From contig NZ_DBMV01000020.1 in NCBI RefSeq assembly GCF_002298975.1, positions 1 through 27,665 on the forward strand: 27,665 nt of DNA. Direction: 5' to 3'. A model generated the notes under the pieces. The model worked only from the letters and a program-made list of their open reading frames with translations, had not been told where the DNA came from and made no database searches. The DNA is from Ralstonia sp. UBA689 (GTDB lineage: Bacteria; Pseudomonadota; Gammaproteobacteria; Burkholderiales; Burkholderiaceae). Shown here in pieces: positions 7,169-19,300 of this stretch (positions within the stretch are counted from its first letter, which is position 1; the number at the start of each line of letters is the position of its first letter). A program made the translations under genes and the position numbers.

Positions 7169-7193
7169 ATACCTGATCGTTTTGCTCAAGTAT
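7169..7193 (-). promoter_or_regulatory. Type 1 IscR operator
   Basis: On the minus strand the 25-bp site reads ATACTTGAGC, AAAAC, GATCAGGTAT. Its two arms are near-palindromic and fit the known Type 1 IscR consensus (ATAnYTGAC...GTCRGGTAT-like), which is bound by cluster-loaded IscR. It overlaps the -10 hexamer and starts 12 bp before the iscR ATG, an ideal position for autorepression. Confidence 0.85.
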
Positions 7194-7218
7194 AAAGGAA
7201 CCCGACAAAATCGGTCAA
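7189..7218 (-). promoter_or_regulatory. isc operon promoter
   Basis: On the minus strand TTGACC (7213-7218) and TATACT (7189-7194) are separated by 18 bp. The -10 lies inside the IscR operator, so bound IscR would block RNA polymerase. The resulting leader to iscR is short. Confidence 0.75.
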
Positions 7219-7416
7219 CTAAGGTGTCGGGGGATTCCGCGCCGCAGCAAGGGGCTTTGCCGGGCCCGTCCAATCGGGCAGCCGCGCGGCAGGCCGTATT
7301 GTGGACCAAAACAATCAACCACGTTGGATAGGGGTATCGCACCGCACCTTGCAAGCCCCATGCGCGAAGCCTGATCACCGCGGGTTTTCACTTATGCAGT
7401 GGACGACTTAAATTCA
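7219..7416. other. Divergent intergenic region, no gene seen
   Basis: This is the middle of the 407-bp gap between the divergent iscR and rbsB genes. Both edges hold promoter elements, annotated separately. The middle has only weak dyads, for example CCCG/CGGG around 7264-7279 and ATTGT/ACAAT around 7298-7315. No reading frame here has recognisable content. Confidence 0.6.
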
Positions 7417-7450
7417 TTGACTTTTGTTACGCAGCCGCCGAGACTACGGG
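7417..7450 (+). promoter_or_regulatory. Probable rbs operon promoter
   Basis: TTGACT at 7417-7422 is a good -35. The -10 is poor: the correctly spaced hexamers around 7440-7447 do not resemble TATAAT. The operator palindrome at 7456-7469 would overlap the start of transcription. A weak -10 would fit a promoter needing an activator, but this is inference. Confidence 0.4.
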
Positions 7451-7455
7451 ATGCA

Positions 7456-7469
7456 CGCAAACGTTTGCG
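7456..7469. promoter_or_regulatory. LacI-family (RbsR) operator palindrome
   Basis: CGCAAACGTTTGCG is a perfect 14-bp palindrome with the central CG typical of LacI/RbsR operators; E. coli RbsR sites have a similar GAAACGTTTC core. It lies about 95 bp upstream of rbsB, and the operon encodes its own LacI-family regulator. Confidence 0.8.
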
Positions 7470-7563
7470 AACAACACGGCGCGATTACCCTTACAAACCC
7501 CCTTAGGGCAACGACGACCGCACCCACCCCAGCCCCAGACCGGCCCCTCCTGGAGGAGACACC

Positions 7564-8523
7564 ATGGATATTCGCCGTCGCCGCGCCCTGCAACTCGGTG
7601 CGGGCTCTGCTGTAGCCCTTGCTCTGCCCTTCCCGTTTTCATTGGCGCATGCCGCCAACCAGCCGCCCAAGGTGGCGCTGGTGATGAAGTCGCTAGCCAA
7701 CGAGTTCTTCCTGACCATGGAGAACGGCGCGCGCGCCCACCAGAAGGAGCACGCCTCGGAATATTCGCTGCTGGCCAACGGCATCCGCGACGAAACCGAC
7801 ACCGGTGGCCAGATCCGTCTGGTCGAACAGATGATCGTCTCGCGCGTCGATGCGCTGGTGCTGGCGCCGGCCGATTCCAAGGCGCTGGTGCCGGTGGTCA
7901 AAAGGGCCGTAGACGCGGGCATCATCGTCATCAACATTGACAACCGGCTGGACCCGGACGCACTCAAGGAAAAAGGTTTGAACGTGCCGTTCGTCGGCCC
8001 GGACAACCGCAAGGGCGCGCGCCTGGTGGGCGACTTCGTTGCCAAGTCGCTCAAGCCGGGCGATGCGGTGGGCATCATCGAGGGCATTCCGACCACCACC
8101 AACGCCCAGCAACGCAGCGCCGGCTTCAAGGACGCCGTCGAGGCCGCCAAGCTGAAGATCGCCAGCGTGCAGTCTGGCGAGTGGGAGATCGACAAGGGCA
8201 ACAAGGTGGCCGCAGCCATGCTGCGCGCCCAGCCTGACCTGAAGGCCCTGCTGTGCGGCAACGACAACATGGCGATCGGCGCCGTGTCGGCCGTGCGTGC
8301 GGCGGGCAAGATCGGCAAGGTGCTGATCGGCGGCTACGACAACATCGATGCCATCAAGGCCATGCTGGCCGACGGGCGCGTGGTGGCCACGGCAGATCAG
8401 CACGCCAGCCAGCAGGCCGTGTACGGCATCGAGACCGCCCTGAAAGCCCTGGCTGCCAAGACACCGCAGGCAAAGTTGACGGGGGTGGTCGAGACGCCGG
8501 TCAATCTCGTCACCCGCACGTAA
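7564..8523 (+). CDS. rbsB: Periplasmic ribose-type sugar-binding protein RbsB, 319 aa
   Basis: The periplasmic component of a sugar ABC importer (periplasmic binding protein type 1 fold). The N-terminus has four Arg followed by ALQLG, then a hydrophobic core and a likely cleavage site after SLAHA (about residue 30). The run of Arg could allow Tat export, although the motif is imperfect. The mature part begins PPKVALVMKSLANEFF and includes LVLAPADSKAL, IINI-DNRLD-like and GYDNIDAIKAM segments typical of ribose and related binders. The start follows GGAGGAG (7552-7558). It is first in the rbs operon, 25 nt before rbsA. Ribose is inferred from the adjacent ribokinase; other pentoses or allose are possible. 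Confidence 0.88.
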   Translation: MDIRRRRALQLGAGSAVALALPFPFSLAHAANQPPKVALVMKSLANEFFLTMENGARAHQKEHASEYSLLANGIRDETDTGGQIRLVEQMIVSRVDALVLAPADSKALVPVVKRAVDAGIIVINIDNRLDPDALKEKGLNVPFVGPDNRKGARLVGDFVAKSLKPGDAVGIIEGIPTTTNAQQRSAGFKDAVEAAKLKIASVQSGEWEIDKGNKVAAAMLRAQPDLKALLCGNDNMAIGAVSAVRAAGKIGKVLIGGYDNIDAIKAMLADGRVVATADQHASQQAVYGIETALKALAAKTPQAKLTGVVETPVNLVTRT

Positions 8524-8548
8524 GCAGACAAGCCAGCCGCCGCCAGCC

Positions 8549-10109
8549 ATGTCTGCCGCCTATGAACCGCGCCCGCCGCTGCTGCGCGCCTCGGCCCTCA
8601 GCAAGCACTACGCTGCCCCTGTGCTGCGCGAGATCGATCTTGGCGTGCACGCCGGCGAGGTGCTCGCACTCACGGGCGAAAACGGTGCAGGCAAGAGCAC
8701 GCTCTCCAAGATCCTCTGCGGGCTGGAGACGGCGACATCGGGTTCGATGACGCTGGCGGGCGCGTTGTATGCCCCGGCCTCGCGCAGCGCCGCCGAAGCG
8801 CTGGGCGTGCGCATGGTGCTGCAGGAACTGAGCATGGTGCCCACGCTCACGGTGGCCGAGAACCTGTTTCTTGGTGAGCTGCCGCGCCGGCTGGGCTTTG
8901 TCGACCGCACCACGCTGCGCCGCCAAGCCGAGCAAGCGCTCGCGCGCGTCGGCCTGGACCTCGACCCGTGGACGCCCGTGCACATGCTCGGCATCGGCCA
9001 CCGGCAGATGATCGAGATCGCTCGTGCGCTAGCCAGCGCCTGCCGCGTGCTGATCCTCGACGAGCCGACCGCCATGCTGAGCGCACACGAAAGCGCCACG
9101 CTGTTCGAGCGCATCGACGCGCTGCGTCGCGAGAGCGTGGCCGTCATCTATATCTCCCACCGCCTGGATGAACTGGCCCGCATCGCCGACCGCATCGTCG
9201 TGCTGCGTGACGGCAAGCTCATCACCGATGCACTGGCTGCCACCGTCACGCAGGATGCGCTGATCCAGGCAATGGTTGGGCGCGATGTTGCTGCCTCGTC
9301 CGAAGGCGATCGTCCGGCGCGTCAATCGTGGCCTGGTGACGGCTCGCCAGCCCTGCGCGTGACAGGCCTCACGCGCGCGCCGGCCGTGCGCGACGTGTCG
9401 TTCGAAGTGGCGCCGGGCGAAATCTTCGGCATTGCCGGGCTGGTGGGCGCCGGGCGCACGGAACTGCTGCGCCTGATCTTCGGCGCGGACCGCGCGGACG
9501 CAGGCACGATCGAGGTCGGCTCGCCGCTCAAACCGGCGCGCATCCGCTCGCCCGGTGACGCGGTACGCCACGGCATCAGCCTGCTCACCGAAGACCGCAA
9601 GGACGAAGGCCTGATGCTGGGCTTGGCCGTCTCCACCAACATGGCACTGGGCAACATGCCTGCGGTGACCCGGCGCGGCTGGCTGCAACCGGCGCGCGAG
9701 CGGGCGCTGGCGCAACGGCACATTGGTGGGCTGCGCATCCGTTGCGCTGGGCCGTCGCAACCCGTGGGTGAACTGTCGGGCGGCAATCAGCAAAAGGTGG
9801 CGATTGCCCGCTGGCTGGAGCGCGGCACACCCGTGCTGCTGTTCGATGAACCCACGCGCGGTGTAGATGTGGGCGCCAAGTTCGATATCTACGCCCTGCT
9901 CGACGCGCTGGCCGCGCGCGGCAAGGCGCTCGTCGTGGTGTCGAGCGACCTGCGCGAACTCATGCAATTGTGTGACCGCATCGGCGTCATGCGCGCCGGG
10001 CGCCTCATGCATGTCTTCCAACGCGACGGCTGGAGCCAGGACGCCCTGCTCGCCGCCGCTTTCGGCGAGTCCGCCCCGCCGGCCCCCAAGTCATCACCTG
10101 AGACCGCCG

Positions 10110-10120
<11 letters not shown>
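8549..10120 (+). CDS. rbsA: Ribose ABC transporter ATP-binding protein RbsA, 523 aa
   Basis: The double-ATPase energising subunit of a CUT2-type sugar importer. The first half has a canonical Walker A (GENGAGKST, 43-51) and Walker B (VLILDEP, 167-173), with a variant signature LGIGHRQ (147-153). The second half has the degenerate P-loop GLVGAGRTE (298-306) usual for this family, the signature LSGGNQQK (409-416) and Walker B VLLFDEPTRGVDVG (429-442). Length fits (E. coli 501) with a short C-terminal tail. Its 3' end overlaps rbsC by 11 nt. The ATG has a weak Shine-Dalgarno; no better start is visible. Confidence 0.93.
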
Positions 10121-11141
<1,021 letters not shown>

Positions 11142-11167
11142 CACTAATCGAGACAGAGGAGATCGAC

Positions 11168-12208
11168 ATGGCAACAATCAAGGACGTGGCCGCATTGGCC
11201 GGGGTTTCGTTCACCACCGTCTCGCACGTCATCAACAACACCAGGCCGGTGAATTCTGAGACACGCAAGCGCGTCGAAGAGGCCATCCGCGCGACGCGCT
11301 ACGTGCCCAGCGCCGTGGCGCGTTCGCTCAAGCACCGCACGACGCGCACCATCGGCGTGCTGGTACCCACCGCCACCAACCCCTACTTTGCCGAGCTGGC
11401 ACGCGGCATCGAAGACGTGTGCGCCGCCGCCGGCTACAGCGTCATCCTCTGCAACTCCGACGACGACCCGCGCAAGCAGCGCGATTACCTGCGCGTGCTG
11501 ATGGAAAAGCGCGTGGACGGCATCATCGTCAGCAGCGCCGGGCCGGATAACGCGTTGATCGACGCGCTGGGCGAATCGGCTCTGCCCGTGGTGATGGTCG
11601 ACCGCCCCACCGAAGGCATCCAGGCGGATCAGGTGCAGGTCGATCATGAGGAAGGAGCCTATCTGGCAACCAAGCATTTGCTGGACCTCGGCCACCGGCG
11701 CATCGCCTGCATCAGCGGGCCGTCGGAACTGAGCGTAACGGCGGGCCGCCTGGCGGGTTTCCACCGCGCGCTGCGCGAGGCCGGCGTGCCGGAAACGTCC
11801 GCCCGCGTGGCCGAAGGCGATTTCACCAGCCCCGGCGGCTACCGTGCCGCACGCGAGTTGCTGACCACCGGCGAGACACCCACCGCCATCTTCGCCAGCA
11901 ACGACCTGATGGGCATCGGCGCGCTGCGTGCGGCGGCTGAGTTGGGCATTCCGGTGCCGAAGGCGCTGTCGATCATCGGCTTCGACGACATCGAATTGAG
12001 CCGCTACGTCTATCCGGCGCTGTCCACCGTCGGCCAGTCGATCCGCCAGCTTGGCGAAACCACAGCCACGACGCTGCTCGAGCACCTGAGCGATGCCGCC
12101 CTGCGACATCCGGTCGAAGAGCCGCATGCGCGCCGCATCGTGCTGCCGCCGCGCCTGTCGCTGCGTGAATCGACCGCCGAGCCGGCGCGCCCGGCCCGCG
12201 CGGCTTGA
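11168..12208 (+). CDS. rbsR: LacI-family repressor RbsR, 346 aa
   Basis: A LacI/GalR-type regulator, probably the ribose-responsive repressor of this operon. The N-terminal helix-turn-helix (MATIKDVAALAGVSFTTVSH, 1-20) and hinge (PSAVARSLKHR) are canonical. The effector domain has the periplasmic-binding-protein fold, with family segments such as GVLVPTATNPYFAEL and SIIGFDDIELSRY. Length is normal (E. coli RbsR 330). The start follows AGAGGAG. It sits inside the operon between transport and kinase genes, and its likely target is the palindrome at 7456-7469. Confidence 0.92.
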   Translation: MATIKDVAALAGVSFTTVSHVINNTRPVNSETRKRVEEAIRATRYVPSAVARSLKHRTTRTIGVLVPTATNPYFAELARGIEDVCAAAGYSVILCNSDDDPRKQRDYLRVLMEKRVDGIIVSSAGPDNALIDALGESALPVVMVDRPTEGIQADQVQVDHEEGAYLATKHLLDLGHRRIACISGPSELSVTAGRLAGFHRALREAGVPETSARVAEGDFTSPGGYRAARELLTTGETPTAIFASNDLMGIGALRAAAELGIPVPKALSIIGFDDIELSRYVYPALSTVGQSIRQLGETTATTLLEHLSDAALRHPVEEPHARRIVLPPRLSLRESTAEPARPARAA

Positions 12209-12255
12209 TTCGATCGCGCCGACCACACCACTTTCTCTCTCAATGTAGTCCCGCC

Positions 12256-13209
12256 ATGGTGGCCCAGCGCCCTTCCACTCCCGCCGCTGCCGACGTGCTG
12301 ATCGTCGGCAGCCTCAACATGGATCTCGTCATCCGCACGCCGCGTCTGCCCCGTCCTGGGCAAACGGTTGCGGCCCCCGCACTGGAAACCATCCCGGGCG
12401 GCAAAGGCGCCAATCAGGCCGTGGCCGCTGCCCGCCTGGGCGGCCACGTGGCCATGCTCGGCTGCGTGGGCGACGACGCGCACGGCACGGCCTTGCGCGA
12501 GGGCCTGCGTCGTGAGGGCGTGGGGATCTCCATGGTCACGGTGCACGCCGGCGCGACCACCGGCATCGCCTGCGTGACGGTGGCCAACAGTGGCCAGAAC
12601 ACCATCGTCATCGTGGCAGGCGCCAATCAGTTGCTGACGCCGGCCATGATCGAAGCGCAGCAGGCAGCGTTCGAGCGCGCCCGCGTGATCGTCTGCCAGT
12701 TGGAATCGCCACCGGACGCGGTGGAATGCGCCCTCAAGCTGGGCCAGCGGCTGGGCAAGACGGTCATCCTGAACCCGGCGCCGGCTATCGGCCCGCTGCC
12801 GACGCCTTGGCTGGCGGCGTGCGATTACCTGATTCCGAACGAAACCGAAGCGGCACTGCTGACCGCCCGCCCGATCGACTCGCCGGAAACGGCGCTGGAC
12901 GCGGCGGCCGACCTGCACGCGCAAGGCGCACGCCACGTCATCGTCACGCTGGGCGCACACGGCATCGCTTATGTGGATGCCACCACGCGCGTGCTGATGC
13001 CGGCACCGAGCGCCCACGCCATCGACACCACCGCCGCCGGCGACACCTTCGTCGGCGCGCTGGCCGCGGCACTGGCCGAGGGCGCGCTGCCGGATGCGGC
13101 CATCCAGTTCGGGCAGGCCGCAGCGGCCTTGTCGGTCACGCGCCTGGGCGCGCAGCCGTCCATTCCCTTCCGCAGCGAGCTGAATGCGCTCGCCACGCAT
13201 ACCCCCTAG
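12256..13209 (+). CDS. rbsK: Ribokinase RbsK, 317 aa
   Basis: A PfkB-family kinase that phosphorylates ribose to ribose-5-phosphate. Family motifs are GSLNMDLVIRTPRLP near the N-terminus, PGGKGANQ (47-54), and the anion-hole/catalytic motif DTTAAGDTF with catalytic Asp263. The frame could start at a TTG overlapping the rbsR stop (12205), but the ATG at 12256 gives the normal family length (E. coli 309); no strong Shine-Dalgarno supports either. It is the last gene of the operon. Its TAG stop shares the four bases CTAG with the stop of the convergent gene. No rbsD (ribose pyranase) is present. Confidence 0.92.
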   Translation: MVAQRPSTPAAADVLIVGSLNMDLVIRTPRLPRPGQTVAAPALETIPGGKGANQAVAAARLGGHVAMLGCVGDDAHGTALREGLRREGVGISMVTVHAGATTGIACVTVANSGQNTIVIVAGANQLLTPAMIEAQQAAFERARVIVCQLESPPDAVECALKLGQRLGKTVILNPAPAIGPLPTPWLAACDYLIPNETEAALLTARPIDSPETALDAAADLHAQGARHVIVTLGAHGIAYVDATTRVLMPAPSAHAIDTTAAGDTFVGALAAALAEGALPDAAIQFGQAAAALSVTRLGAQPSIPFRSELNALATHTP

Positions 13210-15290
13210 GCCGGCGTACTGGTACCGGGCGGTATAGCCTCGGTCGGGGCGCGCGGCACCAGCAGGCAAAGCGGATCGCGCAGGATGCGCCGCCACACCG
13301 CGCCGGTGATGCGCTTGCGGTCGAGCCCTTGCAGATTGCGTGAACGCATCGCCATGTTGAACGCCAGCGCAAACGACACCAGCACGTTGAACACGCCCAT
13401 CAGGGCGATACCGGCGACGGCCAGCCAGAACGCAGCCGTGTGCATCACGCCAGGCCCGAGCACGCCCACGGCGGTTGCCACGGCGCCGGTCGACAGCGTG
13501 ACGTGACGCACTTCCACGTGCGGCCCGAAGAACGACACAATTTCCGGCCCCAAGCCCAGCATGAAGCCGAGCGACACGTTGGCAACAATGCCTGAGAGGT
13601 TGCGCTTCCAGAACTCGGCGATGCGATGTGCGCCGCGTTCGCCCACCATGAAGCGTAGCCGCCGGTGGTAGGCAATCACGTCACGCACGCGATGCAGTGC
13701 GAACCAGTTGTCGGCCCAGCCGGCGGCCAGGCTCGACGCCCACAGCAGCACGCCCGTGAAGATCGCGTACAGCGGCGTGGCCCCGAGAATCGAAAACGAA
13801 TCGATGGTCGCCACTGCCTTTTCCGGTGAGATCAGATTCGCATGGAAGAACCGCCCGGCAATCCATTGCACCAGAAAAGCCACCGGTGCCACCGCCACGA
13901 GGTTGCCGGCAATCGCCGCCGCGTTGGAGCGGATCATGGCGACGGTGTCATCGACGAAGCGGTCCAGCCCCTCCGGGCGGCTCACCTGATCAAGCCGGTG
14001 TGCCAGCGCGGGCGCCGTCATGGCCGGCTGCTTGGTCGCCAGCGTGAAGTGCGCGAAGTGGATTCCGAGGAAGCTGGCCGCGTAGTTGATCGACGCAAAA
14101 AAACCTTCGGCAACCCGGCTCAGATGCGCGCCGGTAATGAAGAACTTGATGTACACCGTGGCCGCCGTGATGACGCCGCCGCCGGCCGCCGCCTTCACCA
14201 TCGCGCCGTATTCCTTACCGTCGCGGGTGATGTAGTGCTCGCCAGTCTCGGCAGAGCGCTCGACCACCTTGCGCGCCAGATCGGCAAACGTGGAGCGGAT
14301 CAGGTAGCCCACGCTGCGGCGATGCTGGCTGGCCGACACCAATTCGGCCGTCAGATGCACGAAGCGGCGCGAGGCACGCGCGTCGGCCCACGCCGTGAGC
14401 AACAAGTCGATGCGGCCGAGCCACGCCTTCATGCGCTCTACCTGGAACACCACCTCGACGGAGACGCCGTTCTCGTCCAGGTGCTGGTAAACGCTGGCCG
14501 TGGCGACGCGGCACTGGTCCAGCACCGCGCGGAAATAATTGAGCTGCTGTGGGATTTGTTCTGGACTGACAGTCGCCTCGTCCGGGCGCTCAAGGAAGAT
14601 GGCGTTGGCCGCATCGGCCAGACGGTAGAACGGCGAATCGGTGACCTCCGCATACTCCATGCGCGTGCGAATGCCGCGCGACAGCCCCGCCGCCCTCACC
14701 TGGCTGACCAGGATCTGGATGCTGATGCCCAGGCTGCGCTCCAGCCTCGTCTGGCCAGCGGTTTCGTCTACGTCGGTCAGGCCGGTGCGGAACAACGTGC
14801 GCAGGCGCGTGACCAACTCGTCGTCCAGACCGTCCACCCACTGCGCGTCATGCGGGCCGACAAACAGCAGCGCGAACAGCGCGGCCAGTTGCGGCTGATT
14901 GGGGGCGGGCGGCAGGAAGCGCGCCTGCCAGCGGTCGACCAGTTCGCCCCAGAAACCGGCGCGCGACGAGAGCCCCGTGTCGCACAGCAGCGATACCGGG
15001 TCGTTGTCCTGCACGATGGCGCGCAGCGTCTGCCCGACGCGCTCGGCCAACTCGGGATTGTTCTCCAACACCTGCAGCAGATAACGCAGACGCGCATAGC
15101 GCCACGATTCCGAGGTCGCCCCGGTGGGACGATCGGCGCGGCGCAGCCAGTAGGCCAGCTCGATCAGCCATTCGTTGCGTTCGGCCAGGCTGCGCGTGGG
15201 CTCGAACTGCGCCAGGATGGAATCGAGTTGATGGCTGGCATGCCGGGAGGCACGCCACTTGCGCCACGGGTTAAGCAAAAAATTGAACAT
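13206..15290 (-). CDS. SpecificRecomb-family (Gcr) membrane protein, 694 aa
   Basis: Belongs to the family annotated as site-specific recombinase Gcr (SpecificRecomb). The name is historical and I see no recombinase active-site motif. The N-terminal 350 residues are soluble and helical. The C-terminal half has about six or seven hydrophobic segments (roughly 363-385, 396-416, 458-480, 497-525, 565-590, 598-615, 618-646), so it looks like an inner-membrane protein. The start ATG follows AAGGAG at good spacing. A perfect -35, TTGACA (15412-15417, minus strand), lies in the 195-bp gap after uvrB, but its -10 is poor. Function unknown. It converges on rbsK with overlapping stop codons and no terminator between. 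Confidence 0.82.
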   Translation of the reverse strand: MFNFLLNPWRKWRASRHASHQLDSILAQFEPTRSLAERNEWLIELAYWLRRADRPTGATSESWRYARLRYLLQVLENNPELAERVGQTLRAIVQDNDPVSLLCDTGLSSRAGFWGELVDRWQARFLPPAPNQPQLAALFALLFVGPHDAQWVDGLDDELVTRLRTLFRTGLTDVDETAGQTRLERSLGISIQILVSQVRAAGLSRGIRTRMEYAEVTDSPFYRLADAANAIFLERPDEATVSPEQIPQQLNYFRAVLDQCRVATASVYQHLDENGVSVEVVFQVERMKAWLGRIDLLLTAWADARASRRFVHLTAELVSASQHRRSVGYLIRSTFADLARKVVERSAETGEHYITRDGKEYGAMVKAAAGGGVITAATVYIKFFITGAHLSRVAEGFFASINYAASFLGIHFAHFTLATKQPAMTAPALAHRLDQVSRPEGLDRFVDDTVAMIRSNAAAIAGNLVAVAPVAFLVQWIAGRFFHANLISPEKAVATIDSFSILGATPLYAIFTGVLLWASSLAAGWADNWFALHRVRDVIAYHRRLRFMVGERGAHRIAEFWKRNLSGIVANVSLGFMLGLGPEIVSFFGPHVEVRHVTLSTGAVATAVGVLGPGVMHTAAFWLAVAGIALMGVFNVLVSFALAFNMAMRSRNLQGLDRKRITGAVWRRILRDPLCLLVPRAPTEAIPPGTSTPA

Positions 15291-15485
15291 CGCACTCCTT
15301 GATGACGGACACGCTCGCCTCGGCCGATACCCTCAAAGGCCGATGTTTCCGCTTTGCGTGCCAGATTCCCCCGCCAGGCGACGCGCAGCGCCTGAGGATG
15401 GTCTGAAATTGTGTCAAGACGACTCCGCCGACCCGCTTCAAGCGAGACGGCGGTGCGTGTCCGACCGACGAGGCAGCCGCGCAGT

Positions 15486-17576
<2,091 letters not shown>

Positions 17577-17908
17577 GGCGGCGGGTGGGAGAACAGCGCG
17601 GACAGTCAGCAACGGTCGACAAAGTGACTCATGCGCCCCCAACAAATCAGGGCGAAAGCGGCGATTGCAACCAATTGTTTAGTGTAGCGCGCCGCCCCGG
17701 CAATCGTTTGGAGTCCTGGGGCGCCGCATCTGTACCGCCTGCTCAAACGCTTTAGGCCTCTGTTCTGCAAGGATTTCTCGGGCGATTAGAGCCTGTATTC
17801 GGTACAATCTGTCTCCGTGCCAGTCGCGCCGGGCAATCCGCCCCGGAGTCCGCGCCGCACCGCCTGCTGGATCCCACCGAATTCCGAACCAACCGATAGA
17901 GACATCAC
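17577..17908. other. Divergent uvrB/aminotransferase intergenic region
   Basis: This 332-bp gap separates divergent genes. The only useful promoter element is TACAAT at 17803-17808 on the plus strand, with no good -35. On the minus strand TACACT near 17684-17689 could be a weak uvrB -10. A partial CTGT...ACA match near 17793 does not fit the LexA spacing. No gene is seen. Confidence 0.55.
17803..17808 (+). promoter_or_regulatory. Possible -10 for the aminotransferase gene
   Basis: TACAAT lies about 100 bp upstream of the ATG. No convincing -35 hexamer is found 16-18 bp before it, so this is a weak call. Confidence 0.3.
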
Positions 17909-19105
17909 ATGTCGCTTTTCTCCGCCGTCGAACTGGCCCCGCGCGACCCCATCCTGGGCCTGAATGAAGCCTTCAACGCCGACACCCGCAGCACCAAAGT
18001 CAATCTGGGCGTGGGCGTGTACTTCACCGACGAAGGGAAAATCCCGGTGCTGCGCGCCGTGCAGGAAGCCGAAAAGGCCCGCCTGGCTGCCGCTGCCCCG
18101 CGCGGCTACCTGCCGATCGAAGGCATTGCCGCCTACGACCAGGCCGTGCAGAAGCTGCTGTTCGGCGCCGAGTCCCCGCTGATCGCCGAAGGCCGTGTGG
18201 TCACGGCGCAGGCCCTGGGCGGCACCGGCGCACTGAAGATCGGCGCCGACTTCCTCAAGCGCCTGTACCCGGACGCCAAGGTCGCCATCTCCGACCCGAG
18301 CTGGGAAAACCACCGCGCGCTGTTTGAGTCGGCCGGCTTCCAGGTCGTCAACTACGCGTACTACGACGCCCCGACGCACGGCCTGAACTTCGCCGGCATG
18401 CTGGCCTCCCTCAACAGCTACGCCCCGAACACCATCGTCGTGCTGCACGCCTGCTGCCACAACCCGACCGGCGTGGACATGACCATCGAGCAGTGGAAGC
18501 AGGTCGTCGAGGTCATCAAGGCCAAGAACCTGATCCCGTTCCTCGACATGGCCTACCAGGGCTTTGCCGACGGCATCGAGCAGGACGGCCTGGCCGTGCG
18601 CCTGTTTGCTGAATCGGGCCTGCCGTTCTTCGTGTCGAGCTCGTTCTCGAAGTCGTTCTCGCTGTACGGCGAGCGCGTCGGCGCCCTGTCGATCGTCACG
18701 ACCAGCAAGGACGAAGCCACCCGTGTGATGTCGCAAATCAAGCGTGTGATCCGCACCAACTACTCCAACCCGCCGACGCACGGCGGCACGGTGGTTGCCA
18801 GCGTGCTGACCAGCCCCGAGCTGCGCGCGATGTGGGAGCAGGAACTGGGCGAGATGCGCGACCGCATCAAGTCGATGCGCAACGCGCTGGTCGACAAGCT
18901 GGCCGCCAAGGGCGTGAAGACCGACTTCTCGTTCGTGAAGGCCCAGCGCGGCATGTTCTCGTACTCGGGCCTGACCTCCGCCCAGGTGGACCGTCTGCGC
19001 AACGAGCACGGCATCTACGCCGTGTCGACCGGCCGTATCTGCGTGGCAGCGCTGAACACCCACAACATCGACGCCGTGGTCAATGCCATCGCGGACGTGC
19101 TGTAA
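17909..19105 (+). CDS. tyrB: Aromatic amino acid / aspartate aminotransferase, 398 aa
   Basis: A class I (subgroup I-alpha) PLP aminotransferase that exchanges amino groups between aromatic amino acids or aspartate and 2-oxoglutarate. The PLP lysine is Lys248 (SSSFSKSFSLYGERVGAL), the substrate carboxylate-binding arginine is Arg376 (STGRICVAAL), and HNPTGVD and NYSNPPTHGG are conserved. Length is typical (396-398). Sequence alone does not decide cleanly between TyrB and AspC; TyrB is the usual name in this lineage. The gene stands alone and ends at a strong terminator. Confidence 0.88.
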   Translation: MSLFSAVELAPRDPILGLNEAFNADTRSTKVNLGVGVYFTDEGKIPVLRAVQEAEKARLAAAAPRGYLPIEGIAAYDQAVQKLLFGAESPLIAEGRVVTAQALGGTGALKIGADFLKRLYPDAKVAISDPSWENHRALFESAGFQVVNYAYYDAPTHGLNFAGMLASLNSYAPNTIVVLHACCHNPTGVDMTIEQWKQVVEVIKAKNLIPFLDMAYQGFADGIEQDGLAVRLFAESGLPFFVSSSFSKSFSLYGERVGALSIVTTSKDEATRVMSQIKRVIRTNYSNPPTHGGTVVASVLTSPELRAMWEQELGEMRDRIKSMRNALVDKLAAKGVKTDFSFVKAQRGMFSYSGLTSAQVDRLRNEHGIYAVSTGRICVAALNTHNIDAVVNAIADVL

Positions 19106-19135
19106 GCGCCACGATTCACGGGCAATTGCAAAAAG

Positions 19136-19159
19136 AAAAGCGGCTGCGGCCGCTTTTTT
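19136..19159 (+). terminator. Intrinsic terminator after the aminotransferase gene
   Basis: AAAAGCGGC (19136-19144) pairs with GCCGCTTTT (19149-19157) across a TGCG loop, and the T-run continues to 19159. It lies 31 bp after the stop codon. Confidence 0.9.
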
Positions 19160-19227
19160 GCTGCATGTCGCTAGACTGACACGGGCGCATCATACAAGCC
19201 ACGGCACACTCTGCATCAGGGTTTCTG

Positions 19228-19261
19228 CTGCATCGCAGTATCGTGCACCGAGGTGCATAAT
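19228..19261 (+). promoter_or_regulatory. phaZ promoter region with two TGC...GCA dyads
   Basis: CTGC-ATC-GCAG (19228-19238) and TGCACC-GA-GGTGCA (19244-19257) are adjacent perfect dyads. A -10-like CATAAT (19256-19261) follows, 40 bp before the phaZ ATG. The first dyad matches CTGC-N3/4-GCAG, the motif I recall for the PHB regulator PhaR of Paracoccus. Control of phaZ by PhaR is inference. Confidence 0.5.
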
Positions 19262-19300
19262 CGTTTGCGTTGATCCCGCCACCACCGAATCGGTCCAGCC

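Noticed and set aside
13206..15290. Calling this gene a DNA recombinase and the region a mobile element
   Set aside because: No recombinase motif, no attachment site and multiple membrane helices; the family name is historical.
17793..17808. LexA box upstream of uvrB
   Set aside because: CTGT and ACAA are separated by 7 bp instead of CTGT-N8-ACAG, and the match overlaps the opposite gene's -10.
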